From Ga0077527 sp964533495 (lineage in GTDB: Bacteria > Pseudomonadota > Gammaproteobacteria > Burkholderiales > SG8-41): a stretch of 64,000 nucleotides of DNA. The notes beneath the pieces were generated by a model. It searched no databases. It was given only the letters and a program-made list of their open reading frames with translations, and was not told where the DNA came from. Position 1 is the first letter of the stretch, and every line of letters starts with the position of its first letter. Shown here in pieces: positions 1 to 8,307 of this stretch. Where the stretch lies: assembly GCA_964533495.1 (NCBI GenBank), contig CAZHJU010000009.1, forward strand, positions 1 to 64,000. The letters are read 5' to 3'. Position numbers and translations under genes: made by a program.

Positions 1-58
1 TGCCTTATGCTTCACAAAATCATCCACATCGTCTCAAGTGCATAACAGGCTCTAGGCG

Positions 59-73
59 GGCCGGAAACCGGCC
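59..73. other. Short perfect hairpin in the leading noncoding stretch
   Basis: GGCCGG-AAA-CCGGCC forms a 6-bp stem with a triloop. It lies beyond the 3' end of the leftward tctA operon, but no T-run follows on either strand, so it is at best a weak or factor-assisted terminator. The rest of 1-150 holds only the AT-rich repeat at 82-126; I see no gene there. Confidence 0.35.
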
Positions 74-81
74 GTCGCTAC

Positions 82-126
82 AGATTTTATAAAATATTCA
101 ATAAAATCAAGTACTTATAAAAATCC
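82..126 (+). repeat. AT-rich dispersed repeat, copy 1
   Basis: An AT-rich block in GC-rich DNA with the core ATTCAATAAAATCAAGTAC followed by TTATAAAAATCCG. It matches five other copies in the window (14941, 21757, 42571, 52966, 57687). It sits just past the tctA stop codon. Confidence 0.75.
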
Positions 127-150
127 GCCGAGGGTGACGGCAAACGCCGC

Positions 151-1662
151 TCAGCCCTCGGTCTCGAGCTCCACCTTGCGTCCGCGGAAACGCAGGCGCT
201 TGAGGATCTGCGGCGCGCACAGGAAAAGCACCGTCAGCAGTAGGAACACGACGACGATCGGCCGCTCGAGCAGCGCCAGCGGATTGCCCTGCGACATGAT
301 CATCGACTGGCGCAGCGCCTCCTCCATGCGCGTGCCCAGCACCAGGCCGAGGATCACCGGCGCCACCGGATAGCGGTGCTTGCGCATGTAGTAGCCGAGC
401 ACGCCGAAGCCGCAGAGCAGGACCAGGTCCAGCGTCTGCTGGTTGGCGTTGTAGACGCCGATCACGCAGATCACCATGATCACCGGCAGCATCAGGCGCA
501 TCGGCACGTAGAGCAGGCGCACGAACAGGCCGACCAGCGGCAGGTTCAGGATCAGCAGCATCACGTTGCCGATGTAGAGGGCGGCGATCAGGCCCCAGAC
601 GACTTCCGGATGCTGGCTGAACATCATCGGCCCCGGATGCACGTTCAGCGCGGTCAGCGCGAGCAGCAGGATCGCCGTGGTGCCGGAGCCCGGAATGCCC
701 AGCGTCAGCATCGGCACCATCGCGCCGGCGCTGGCGGCGTTGTTGGCGGATTCCGGCGCGGCGACGCCGCGGATTTCGCCGCGACCGAAGCGTTCCGGGT
801 TCTTGCTGACCTGCGACTCCACCGAATAGGACAGGAAGGAGGCGATCCCGGCGCCGGCGCCGGGCATCACGCCGACGACGAAGCCGATCACGGTGCCGCG
901 GCCGATGGCGCCGAGGCTGTCGCGGATTTCCCGCAGCGAAATGAACAGCCGGTGCTTGATCACCGAGCGGACCTCGCCGCCGCGCAGCTCGTTGGTGTTG
1001 AGCAGCACCTCGGACACCGCGAACAGGCCGATGGTGACGATCAGGAACTCGACGCCGTCGAGCAGCTCGGCGACGCCGAAGGTGAAGCGCGCGACGCCGG
1101 TGACGTCGGTGCCCATGGTCGAAATCATCAGGCCCAGGGTCATCGCCATCAGTCCCTTCACCAGCGAGCCGCCCGACAGGCTGGCCACGGAGGACAGGCC
1201 GAACACCATCAGCACGAAATACTCCGGCGGCCCGAAATTGAGCGCCCATTCGGCGATCAGCGGCGCGAACAGCATCAGCGCGACCACGCCGAGGGTGCCG
1301 GCGATGAAGGAACCGATCGCCGCGATGCACAGCGCCGGCCCCGCCCTGCCCTGCAGCGCCATCTGGTGGCCGTCGAGGCAGGTCACCACCGAGGACGACT
1401 CGCCCGGCACGTTGAGCAGGATGGACGTGGTTGATCCGCCGTACATCGCGCCGCAGTACAGCGCCGCGAGCATGATGATCGCGCCCACCGGGTTCATGTT
1501 GAGCACGATCGGCAGCAGCATCGCCAGCGCGCCGGCGGGGCCGATGCCCGGCAGCACGCCGACGACCGTGCCGAGGAAGGCGCCGATGAGGGCGAACATC
1601 AGGTTCTGGGGCTGCAGCGCGGTCTCGAACCCGCCCAGCAGCAGCGGCAGCACGTCTCCCAT
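151..1662 (-). CDS. tctA: Tripartite tricarboxylate transporter, large membrane subunit TctA
   Basis: Large integral membrane subunit (503 aa, full family length) of a tripartite tricarboxylate transporter, an ion-gradient-driven importer that uses a periplasmic receptor. The protein is hydrophobic throughout, with about a dozen predicted membrane spans. It has the family's Gly/Pro-rich signatures: GVLPGIGP at residues 35-42, AMYGGSTTSILLNVPGE at about 72-88, and a second LGIPGSGTT motif in the C-terminal half. The start at 1662 lies 8 bp after the tctB stop, indicating coupled translation. It is last in a leftward operon of seven genes and is the only tctA in the window, although nine receptor genes are present. 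The substrate cannot be read from the sequence. Confidence 0.95.
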   Translation of the reverse strand: MGDVLPLLLGGFETALQPQNLMFALIGAFLGTVVGVLPGIGPAGALAMLLPIVLNMNPVGAIIMLAALYCGAMYGGSTTSILLNVPGESSSVVTCLDGHQMALQGRAGPALCIAAIGSFIAGTLGVVALMLFAPLIAEWALNFGPPEYFVLMVFGLSSVASLSGGSLVKGLMAMTLGLMISTMGTDVTGVARFTFGVAELLDGVEFLIVTIGLFAVSEVLLNTNELRGGEVRSVIKHRLFISLREIRDSLGAIGRGTVIGFVVGVMPGAGAGIASFLSYSVESQVSKNPERFGRGEIRGVAAPESANNAASAGAMVPMLTLGIPGSGTTAILLLALTALNVHPGPMMFSQHPEVVWGLIAALYIGNVMLLILNLPLVGLFVRLLYVPMRLMLPVIMVICVIGVYNANQQTLDLVLLCGFGVLGYYMRKHRYPVAPVILGLVLGTRMEEALRQSMIMSQGNPLALLERPIVVVFLLLTVLFLCAPQILKRLRFRGRKVELETEG

Positions 1663-1670
1663 GGCGGCTC

Positions 1671-2141
1671 CTAGAAAAAGCGGGCCAGCGGCCCGAGGGG
1701 AAGCCTGATGTCCAGCACGTAATGGAACAGCCCGAAAACCACGGCCGTGACCACGACGCTCCAGCCGACCGCGCTGCCCCAGCGCGGATGCCCGAGATAG
1801 CGGAACGCGCAGACCAGGAACAGCGGAGTCGCCAGCAGGGATCCCAGCGTCTCGAACAGCAGGCCGTAGGCCAGCAGCATCGCCGCCGGCACCAGCGCCG
1901 TGATGTCCGAGCCTTCCTCCTCCGCCTTGTCCTTGTCGGCGGCGGGCGCGCCCTGCACGAACAGCAGGACGCCCAGCAGGATGCCCAGCGCCGTCAACAG
2001 CCGCGGGAAAAACGCCGGGCCGATGACGTCGCCCTGCAGCGCGGCCGTGAGCTGCGTGCCGCCCCAGCCGTAGACCAGGACGGCGCACAGGAAGAGAATC
2101 GCGGCGATGCGGTCGCCGCCGAGGGAAAGTTTCATGCGCAT
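1671..2141 (-). CDS. tctB: Tripartite tricarboxylate transporter, small membrane subunit TctB
   Basis: Small membrane subunit (156 aa) with four predicted hydrophobic segments (about residues 12-28, 40-60, 80-110, 125-145), the arrangement typical of TctB. TctB proteins are poorly conserved, so the call rests on length, topology and position between receptor and tctA. A charged loop rich in Lys, Asp and Glu follows the second span. An alternative start is Met3. It lies 21 bp after the receptor gene and 8 bp before tctA. Confidence 0.88.
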   Translation of the reverse strand: MRMKLSLGGDRIAAILFLCAVLVYGWGGTQLTAALQGDVIGPAFFPRLLTALGILLGVLLFVQGAPAADKDKAEEEGSDITALVPAAMLLAYGLLFETLGSLLATPLFLVCAFRYLGHPRWGSAVGWSVVVTAVVFGLFHYVLDIRLPLGPLARFF

Positions 2142-2162
2142 GGGTGCTCCCGGAATTCCGTC

Positions 2163-3146
2163 TTACTTGCTGTTCTTGAGCAGGCCCATCTCCCTGTTCA
2201 GGCGCATGTAGGTCTTCTCCTCCTCCTCGAAAAAGGCGACCAGCGCGGAACCGGTGGTCCAGCTGTCGACCAGTGCCGTGCGGGAGACGTAATCCTTCCA
2301 CTGTTTGGTCTCGCGCACCTTGCCCAGCGCCTGCACCCAGTACTGGATCGCCTCGGCGCTGATGCCCTGCGGCGCCATCACGCCGCGGAACTGCTTCGGA
2401 AAACGCGCGTCCACGCCGACGTCCTGGAAACGCGGCACGTCCGGCAACTGCTCGAGCTTCTCGGTCGAGGCCAGCGCGCGCAGCTTGCCGGCCTTGACGT
2501 GCTGGGCCATCTCCGCGGGGTTCTCCATCATGAAGTGCACGTGCCTGCCGAGCAGCTGCGGAATCGCCTCGCCGGCGCCGCGGAACGGGGTGTACGAGAA
2601 CTGCACGCCACCGAACTCCTCGAGGATCTTGCCCGACATCGAGGCGCTGCTGCCGTAGGAGCCGCCGCCCTGCAGGATCTGCTTCGGTTTCTGCTTCGCG
2701 GCCTCGATCAGGTCGCGTGCCGAGCGCCAGGGGCTTTCGGCGTTGACCACCAGCAGCATCGGGTCCACCGCCATCAGCGCGATCGGCGTGAAGCTGCGCC
2801 AGCCGGTGTCGGAATTGATCAGCAGCGGCAGGTTCAGGCTCTGCGGCGTGTAGGTCGCCAGCATGTGCGGATTGCCCTTGTTCTGGAAGGTCACGTGGCG
2901 GCGCGCCTTCTCGCCCTGCGAACCGGTCACCGATTCGACGCCGACCTGGCGCGGCACGATCTTGTTCTTGTTCCAGATATCCGCGATCTCGCGCAGCATC
3001 AGCTCGTTGCCGGTGCCCGGCGCGGAATGGGTCACCATGGTCACGCGCTCCGTCGGCGCCCACTGCGCCGTCGCGCCGCCCGCGAAGGACAGCGCCAGCG
3101 CGACGGCGGTGATTGCAGCAGTGCGGCAGGATGTCTTGGCATTCAT
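2163..3146 (-). CDS. TctC-type receptor, atypical subfamily, paralogue 1
   Basis: Predicted periplasmic substrate-binding protein of the TctC/Bug fold (327 aa) with a signal peptide ending near Ala-Thr-Ala-Gln. It lacks the usual PFPPGG loop and has VTHSAPGTGNELMLREIADI instead. This signature is shared closely only with the product of 6172-7155, so the two form a subfamily. The start at 3146 is favoured by GGAGGAG 6 bp upstream. An in-frame upstream Met would precede the signal peptide. As the receptor next to tctBA, it is the best candidate to feed that membrane pair. Confidence 0.88.
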   Translation of the reverse strand: MNAKTSCRTAAITAVALALSFAGGATAQWAPTERVTMVTHSAPGTGNELMLREIADIWNKNKIVPRQVGVESVTGSQGEKARRHVTFQNKGNPHMLATYTPQSLNLPLLINSDTGWRSFTPIALMAVDPMLLVVNAESPWRSARDLIEAAKQKPKQILQGGGSYGSSASMSGKILEEFGGVQFSYTPFRGAGEAIPQLLGRHVHFMMENPAEMAQHVKAGKLRALASTEKLEQLPDVPRFQDVGVDARFPKQFRGVMAPQGISAEAIQYWVQALGKVRETKQWKDYVSRTALVDSWTTGSALVAFFEEEEKTYMRLNREMGLLKNSK

Positions 3147-3196
3147 GATGGTCTCCTCCATGCGGCTGTCGCGCCGCAGTTGTTTTGTGGTCACTG

Positions 3197-4177
3197 TTAT
3201 TTCCTGTTGCCGAAACCGGGCAGATAGACCGGCCCGTCCTCGATGCCATCCACCGGCGGCCCGCTCATGCCGTGGCTGGTGTCCTTGGCGACGAATGTCA
3301 ACACGTCGCCGGCCGCCGAGGCGATCGCGCTGTGGCGCACGCCGGGTGGCAGGTGCGTCACCGAATTGGGCGGCGCCTCCACGGCATGCCCGTCGATTTC
3401 GTAGAGCATGGTGCCGCTCAGCACGAAGCTGAACTGCTCGTTCGGATGCGTGTGCAGCTTGGTGCCGCTGCCCACCGCCTTGTGGATGTGCCCGACCTGC
3501 ACCTTCTCGCCGCGCAGCGCGGCGCCGAAGGAGGACGATTTCTTCGAGATGAAATTGCGCGGGATCACCTGCGCGCTGGTCGGCCCCTCCGGCACCTCGT
3601 CGAGGCGCTCGATATCGTAGACATACTGGATTTTTTTGCCCGACACGTTCTGCGTCTGCGGCGCCGGCAGGCCGTCGGGCCCGGGTTTCCACTCGTTCGT
3701 TCCCAGGCCGAAACCGGGCAGGTGCCGCGGGCCGTTGTAGACGCCGTCCACCGGCGGCCCGACGATGCCGTGGCGGGTGTCCTTGACGGCATAGAAGATC
3801 ACGTCCTCGTCGGCGCTCGACACATGGCTGTGCGGCATGCCGGCGGGAATGTGCACGACGTGCCCCTTCGGCACCTTGAACACCTGCCCGTCCATGTCCG
3901 CGATCAGCGTGCCCTGGATCACGTAATTGAACTGCTCGTTGGGATGGGTGTGGATCTTGGAGCCGGTGCCGCGCGCCTTGTGCACCAGCGCAACCTGCAC
4001 GCGCTCGCCGCGGACCACCGCGCCGACCGACGTCGACTTGCCGGTGGTCAGCGTCTCGCCCGACAGCAGCCGGCGCGGCGACACCTGCGCGCTGCAGGGC
4101 CCCTCCGGCACGCGGTCGAGCTCCTCGAAGCGGTAGACATGGCGGACCGGCGGTGTTTCCCGGGTGATCGCTGACAT
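3197..4177 (-). CDS. Bicupin protein 1
   Basis: Two cupin domains in 326 aa. Domain 1 has the metal-site pattern H76-x-H78-x2-E81 (in HTHPNEQF) and H116 (in PAGMPHSH). Domain 2 repeats it as H242, H244, E247 and H282. Each half opens with a VYxxxxLDxVPEGP-like segment and ends near LPGFG, so the protein is an internal duplication. There is no signal peptide, so it is probably cytosolic. The fold fits mononuclear metal dioxygenases of the gentisate or 3-hydroxyanthranilate type, or sensor and binding cupins; activity cannot be assigned. The start at 4177 has GGAGGAGGGCAG just upstream. It is a tandem paralogue of the next gene. Confidence 0.85.
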   Translation of the reverse strand: MSAITRETPPVRHVYRFEELDRVPEGPCSAQVSPRRLLSGETLTTGKSTSVGAVVRGERVQVALVHKARGTGSKIHTHPNEQFNYVIQGTLIADMDGQVFKVPKGHVVHIPAGMPHSHVSSADEDVIFYAVKDTRHGIVGPPVDGVYNGPRHLPGFGLGTNEWKPGPDGLPAPQTQNVSGKKIQYVYDIERLDEVPEGPTSAQVIPRNFISKKSSSFGAALRGEKVQVGHIHKAVGSGTKLHTHPNEQFSFVLSGTMLYEIDGHAVEAPPNSVTHLPPGVRHSAIASAAGDVLTFVAKDTSHGMSGPPVDGIEDGPVYLPGFGNRK

Positions 4178-4273
4178 CCTGCCCTCCTCCATTCGGGCGG
4201 CGCCGGATCGGGACGATACGCCCGGACCCGGCCGCCGCGGCCTTCGTTCAGTTTGCAGTAACGCGCCCCGCCC

Positions 4274-5260
4274 TTATTTCTTCGGCCCGAAACCCGGCAG
4301 GTAACGCGGCCCGTCCTCGATGCCGTCGATCGGCGGGCCCGCGAGACCGTGGCGGGTGTCCTTCGCCACGAAGAACAGCACGTCGCCCTCGGCGGAAGCC
4401 ACGCAGGAATGCACCACACCGGCGGGCATGTGGATCGCGTGGTGGCGCGGCACCATGACGCCTTCCTGGCCGTCGATGTCGGCGACCAGCGCCCCCTCCA
4501 GCACCAGGTTGAACTGCTCGTTGGGATGGGTGTGCAGCTTGGAGCCGGAGCCGCGCCCCTTGCGGATCAGGCCGACCTGGATCTTCTCGCCGACCAGCGC
4601 GGCGCCGAAGGACGAGGACTTGCCCGAGACCTTGCCGGCAGGCAGCACCTTGGCGCTGCACGGCCCTTCCGGCACTCTGTCGAGCTCGTCCCACTTGTAG
4701 ACGTAGCGCACCTTTTCCTTCGACACCCGCGGGCTCTGCGCGACGAGTTCGCCGTCGGGACCGACCGGCCATTCGTTGTCGCGGTTGATGCCGAAACCGG
4801 CCAGCGCGCGCGGGCCGTCGTGTTTGCCGTCGACCGCCGGGCCGACGATGCCGTGGCGGGTGTCCTTCGCGGCGACGAAGTGCACATCCTCCTCGGGACT
4901 GGACACGTGCGAATGGGGCATGCCTGCCGGGATGTGAATGACATGGCCGGCCGGCACGCGCAGCACCTGGCCGTCGATGTCGGCGATCAGCGTGCCCTTC
5001 ATCACGTAGTTGAACTGCTCGTTGGGGTGGGTGTGCAGCTTGGAGCCGGTGCCGCGCGGCTTGACCACCCAGGCCACGTGCACGTGCGAGCCCGAGAGCA
5101 CCGGCCCGCGGGTGGTGGATTTGCCGGTTTCCAGCGTGTCGCCGGACAGCAGCCGGTTCGCCGCCACGCTGCAACTGTTCGGGCCTTCCGGCACCGTCGC
5201 CAGCCCGTCGAGGTTGTAGACGAAACGCTTTTTGAGGGTTTCCTGCGTTGCAGTGCTCAT
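4274..5260 (-). CDS. Bicupin protein 2, tandem paralogue
   Basis: 328 aa, collinear with the product of 3197-4177. Domain 1 ligands fall at the same residue numbers (H76, H78, E81, H116), and domain 2 has H243, H245, E248 and H284. The two proteins share long segments such as GSKxHTHPNEQFNYV and HIPAGMPHSHVSS, so the pair arose by tandem duplication of a gene that was itself an internal duplication. GGAAGGACC precedes the ATG at 5260. All metal ligands are retained, so both copies look functional. It lies between a third bicupin (28 bp upstream) and paralogue 1 (96 bp downstream). Confidence 0.85.
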   Translation of the reverse strand: MSTATQETLKKRFVYNLDGLATVPEGPNSCSVAANRLLSGDTLETGKSTTRGPVLSGSHVHVAWVVKPRGTGSKLHTHPNEQFNYVMKGTLIADIDGQVLRVPAGHVIHIPAGMPHSHVSSPEEDVHFVAAKDTRHGIVGPAVDGKHDGPRALAGFGINRDNEWPVGPDGELVAQSPRVSKEKVRYVYKWDELDRVPEGPCSAKVLPAGKVSGKSSSFGAALVGEKIQVGLIRKGRGSGSKLHTHPNEQFNLVLEGALVADIDGQEGVMVPRHHAIHMPAGVVHSCVASAEGDVLFFVAKDTRHGLAGPPIDGIEDGPRYLPGFGPKK

Positions 5261-5288
5261 GGTCCTTCCTTCCGTTTTCCCTGGTTTT

Positions 5289-6116
5289 TCAGCCGCGCCA
5301 GTTGTCCGCAGCGCCGTTGCGGTCGATTTCGGCCTCCAGCTTCGGGGTGGAGCGCACCATCGCGTAACGCGCGTTGGCGTCCCCGGCCACGCGCCAGCGC
5401 CAGGCCCTGTTCTTCGGCATGTGGATGACATCGCCGGGTACCGCGCGCTTCTTCTCGCCGTCGACTTCGGCGTCGAGCGCGCCCTGGATCACGTAGATGA
5501 ACATCTCGTGCGGCGAGGCCTCGCTGGCGCGCCCGTAGCCGGCCGGCGATTCGATGAGCCCGAAGGCCAGGTTCGCCCCCTCGACCCACTGCTCGCAGTG
5601 CGCCGAAGCCGGCGGCGCATCCAGCGCGTCGATCATCGGGTAGAAGCAGCGCCCCAGGCCCTCGACGATCGCCTGCGAATTCTGCGGCTCCTTGGCCTTG
5701 CCCGGCCACTTGCCCTCCTTCAGCGCCTTCGCGACCTGGACTGCCGAGGGCGCCTCGTCGGGCAGCGACTCGTCGGCGGCGGAGCCGATCAGCGTCCAGG
5801 TGCGGTCCTTGATGTAGAGATACTGCACCTCCCCGTCCTCGGTCGCGCGGAAGCTGTGGCGCGCGCAGGAGGGCACGTGGACGAAGGTGCCGGGCGGCAC
5901 GATCTGGCGCTCCTTGCCGACCACGCAGTTGATCTTGCCGGTGATCGGAAAGGTCATCAGTTCGTTGGGGTGGTAATGCATTTCCGAGCCGGTGCCGGCG
6001 CGCTTGATGTTGATGCGGAAATACATGTACTGCCCTTCGATCACCGGCCCTTCCCCGCTGGACAGGTGCGGGTTCAGGTGGTGGCGCTTCATCTCGTCGA
6101 TTCTGAAAAACGGCAC
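5289..6116 (-). CDS. Bicupin protein 3, divergent
   Basis: 275 aa with an N-terminal cupin that keeps the metal site H47-x-H49-x2-E52 and H87. The second cupin has lost the HxH pattern: a single His-Glu remains in SPHEMFIYV, and the distal segment is PKNRAWRW. The C-terminal domain may therefore be structural. It is clearly more distant from the two adjacent bicupins than they are from each other. It lies in the same leftward operon, 55 bp after the receptor gene at 6172-7155. The enzymatic role is unknown. Confidence 0.8.
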   Translation of the reverse strand: MPFFRIDEMKRHHLNPHLSSGEGPVIEGQYMYFRINIKRAGTGSEMHYHPNELMTFPITGKINCVVGKERQIVPPGTFVHVPSCARHSFRATEDGEVQYLYIKDRTWTLIGSAADESLPDEAPSAVQVAKALKEGKWPGKAKEPQNSQAIVEGLGRCFYPMIDALDAPPASAHCEQWVEGANLAFGLIESPAGYGRASEASPHEMFIYVIQGALDAEVDGEKKRAVPGDVIHMPKNRAWRWRVAGDANARYAMVRSTPKLEAEIDRNGAADNWRG

Positions 6117-6171
6117 GGCGGTCTCCGGTCGAATGGCGTGAAAATGGCGCGGGAATGACGTGGGTGCGGGC

Positions 6172-7155
6172 TTATTTCTTCCCTGCGATCTCGGCGAGGA
6201 TGTTGGCGTAGAGTTTTTCCTCGCCGTCGATGAAGGCGGCGAGTTCGGCGCCGGCGATCCATTCCTCGACCAGTTCGTTCTGCCTGACGTAGTTCTTCCA
6301 CTCCGGCGTCTGCCGGGTGCGTTCCATCGCCGAGATGTAATAGGCCGCCGCCTCCGGCGGAATGCCGGGCGGCGCCATCAGGCCGCGGAACTGCTTGAGC
6401 GTGCGGAACTTGTAGCCGAGGGAGGCGAAGGTCGGCAGGCCGGGATACAGCTCCGACGGATAAAGGCTCGCCAGCGGCCGCAGCCGGCCGGACTTGACGT
6501 GCTGGTCAGCCTCGGAAGGCTGCTCCAGCACGAAATGCACATGCCCGCCGAGCAGGGCCACCACCGCTTCCGCGCTGGAGCGGAAAGGCGTGTACGAAAA
6601 CTCGACCCCCATCTCCCGCGCCAGGTCGCGGCCGGCGATCGACGGCGGCGCGCCGTAGCCGCCGCCGCCCTGCAGCACGGCGCGGGGTTTCTGCCGCGCG
6701 CCGGCGATCAGATCCTTCATGTTTTTCCACGGCAGCCCGGCATGGATGTAGAGGACCATCGGCTCGACCACGGCGATCGCGATCGGCGTGAAACTCTTCA
6801 CGGTGACGTCGGACTTCGCGTTCAGCGGCCCGACGATCATCTGCGGCGTGAAGCCGATCAGCACATTGGGATTGCCGCGGCTCTGCACCGCGACATGGCG
6901 GCGCGCGCGGTCGCCCCCGGCACCGGGCATGCTCTCGACCGATATCCGCGCCTGCACGATCCTGTTCTTTTCCCAGGCGCCGGCCACCTGGCGCAGGAAC
7001 ATGTCGATGCCCGAACCGGGACCGGCATGGGTCGCCAGCACGACGCGGTCGCCGGGACTCCACGCGGCAGCCTGCGCCGCGCCCGCCGCGCCAAGAACCG
7101 CTGCCAGAACCGCCAGGCAGCACCGCAATGAAACGATCCGCAAGGACTGTTGCAT
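6172..7155 (-). CDS. TctC-type receptor, atypical subfamily, paralogue 2
   Basis: Predicted periplasmic receptor (327 aa) with an Ala-rich signal peptide over about residues 1-30. It shares with the 2163-3146 product the motifs TH.GPGSG, WEKNRIV, ARRHVAVQ, LQGGGGYG and FSYTPFR, marking a pair of paralogues. Having two receptors in one operon with a single tctBA pair suggests two ligands, or duplication with divergence. It is first in the operon, divergent from the LysR gene, with a 182-bp control region between them. Confidence 0.88.
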   Translation of the reverse strand: MQQSLRIVSLRCCLAVLAAVLGAAGAAQAAAWSPGDRVVLATHAGPGSGIDMFLRQVAGAWEKNRIVQARISVESMPGAGGDRARRHVAVQSRGNPNVLIGFTPQMIVGPLNAKSDVTVKSFTPIAIAVVEPMVLYIHAGLPWKNMKDLIAGARQKPRAVLQGGGGYGAPPSIAGRDLAREMGVEFSYTPFRSSAEAVVALLGGHVHFVLEQPSEADQHVKSGRLRPLASLYPSELYPGLPTFASLGYKFRTLKQFRGLMAPPGIPPEAAAYYISAMERTRQTPEWKNYVRQNELVEEWIAGAELAAFIDGEEKLYANILAEIAGKK

Positions 7156-7236
7156 GGGCTCCTCCTCTTTTACCGTGCCAGAACCTGTTTTAACGGGCCA
7201 GTATCAGGATCCGGGCCGGACGGTCTGCGCCGCCGC

Positions 7237-7250
7237 TTGCACCGGTGCAA
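7237..7250. promoter_or_regulatory. Perfect 14-bp palindrome, candidate operator
   Basis: TTGCACCGGTGCAA is a perfect inverted repeat in the 182-bp divergent region between the receptor gene (start 7155) and the LysR gene (start 7338). Its position before the tct-cupin operon suggests an operator, probably for the adjacent regulator or a second one. I cannot fix a -10/-35 pair here. Confidence 0.4.
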
Positions 7251-7277
7251 TGCACTTTAAATAGGGTCAGCCCATAG

Positions 7278-7294
7278 AACAAATGCTTTTTGTT
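7278..7294. promoter_or_regulatory. Inverted repeat, candidate LysR-type binding site
   Basis: AACAAA-N5-TTTGTT, about 44 bp before the LysR start. This AT-rich dyad with short arms is the kind of site at which LysR proteins bind while repressing their own gene and activating the divergent one. This is inference from position and symmetry only. Confidence 0.35.
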
Positions 7295-7337
7295 TATTAG
7301 AATCATTGACAGTATCTATAAATCAGGGCGGGAAGCC

Positions 7338-8240
7338 ATGGAACTGCGCCACCTGCACTATTTCCTGAAAATCGCCGAAACCTCGAGCTTCACCCAGGCA
7401 GCGGCGGCTTTGGACGTGACCCAGCCCACCCTGTCGCACCAGATCAAGCAGCTGGAGCAGGAGATCGGCACACCGCTGTTCGACCGGGTCGGCCGCTCGA
7501 TCCAGATCACCGAGGCGGGACGGATATTCCGCAGCCATGCACAGCGCGCGCTGCGGGAGCTGGAATCCGGGCTCGCCAGCGTCACCGAGCTCGACGGGCT
7601 GATGCGCGGGCAACTGCGCCTCGGCGTCTTCCGCTCCTTCGGCAACTCGCTGTTGCCGGCGGCACTTGCGGAGTTCTACCGCGCCCATCCGCAAGTGCGC
7701 GTGTCGATCCAGCAGATGTCGCTGGCTGACATGGAACACGGACTGATCAATGGCGACCTTGACCTCGCGATCACCACCTATCTGCCGGCGACTTCCGACC
7801 GGATGGTGTCCGAGGAGCTGTTCACCGAACCGCTGGTGCTGGCGGTCGGCGAACAGCACGAACTCCACGGGCACGGCCCCATCCGCCTCGAGCAGCTGTC
7901 CGGCATGCCCCTCATCCTGAGGCCGGCCGGCACCCCGTCGCGCCGGCTGGTCGAAAACTGCTTTTCCGCCCGGGGAGTGGTGCCGCGTGTCGTGATGGAA
8001 ATGAGCAGCGGCGAGGCAACAATGGCGACGATACGTTGCAGCCGGCTGGCAACGATCTGCGCCAGTCGCGCGCTCGACGGCGCGCCGGGCATCGCCAGGG
8101 TGCGCATCAATGCGCCCGAACTGCGGCGCTCCGGCGCAATTCTCTGGCACAGGGACCGTCACCGGTCGAACGCGGCGGTGATCCTCGCGCGGATGGCCAA
8201 ACGCGCCTACGCACAGGGCGCAACCGAAGAATCCGGCTGA
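7338..8240 (+). CDS. LysR-family transcriptional regulator
   Basis: LysR-type regulator (300 aa) with an N-terminal winged helix-turn-helix (about residues 1-60, MELRHLHYFLKIAE start, SLSH-like recognition helix TQPTLSHQIKQLE). The C-terminal ligand-binding region resembles the CynR/CbbR group. Divergent placement implies that it controls the tct-cupin operon and its own expression. The ATG at 7338 is preferred because the canonical MELRHL motif begins there and GGGCGGGAAG lies upstream. The C-terminal RSNAAV segment reaches normal length. Confidence 0.92.
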   Translation: MELRHLHYFLKIAETSSFTQAAAALDVTQPTLSHQIKQLEQEIGTPLFDRVGRSIQITEAGRIFRSHAQRALRELESGLASVTELDGLMRGQLRLGVFRSFGNSLLPAALAEFYRAHPQVRVSIQQMSLADMEHGLINGDLDLAITTYLPATSDRMVSEELFTEPLVLAVGEQHELHGHGPIRLEQLSGMPLILRPAGTPSRRLVENCFSARGVVPRVVMEMSSGEATMATIRCSRLATICASRALDGAPGIARVRINAPELRRSGAILWHRDRHRSNAAVILARMAKRAYAQGATEESG

Positions 8241-8307
8241 ATGGCGCCACGGCTCCGGCCCTTCGATATGATAACTTCGCGCTTCCCCGCAACCCTTGCG
8301 CCAAGCC

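Noticed and set aside
7306..7311. TTGACA before the LysR gene as a -35 box
   Set aside because: No -10 hexamer at 16-18 bp, and the ATG lies only 26 bp downstream.
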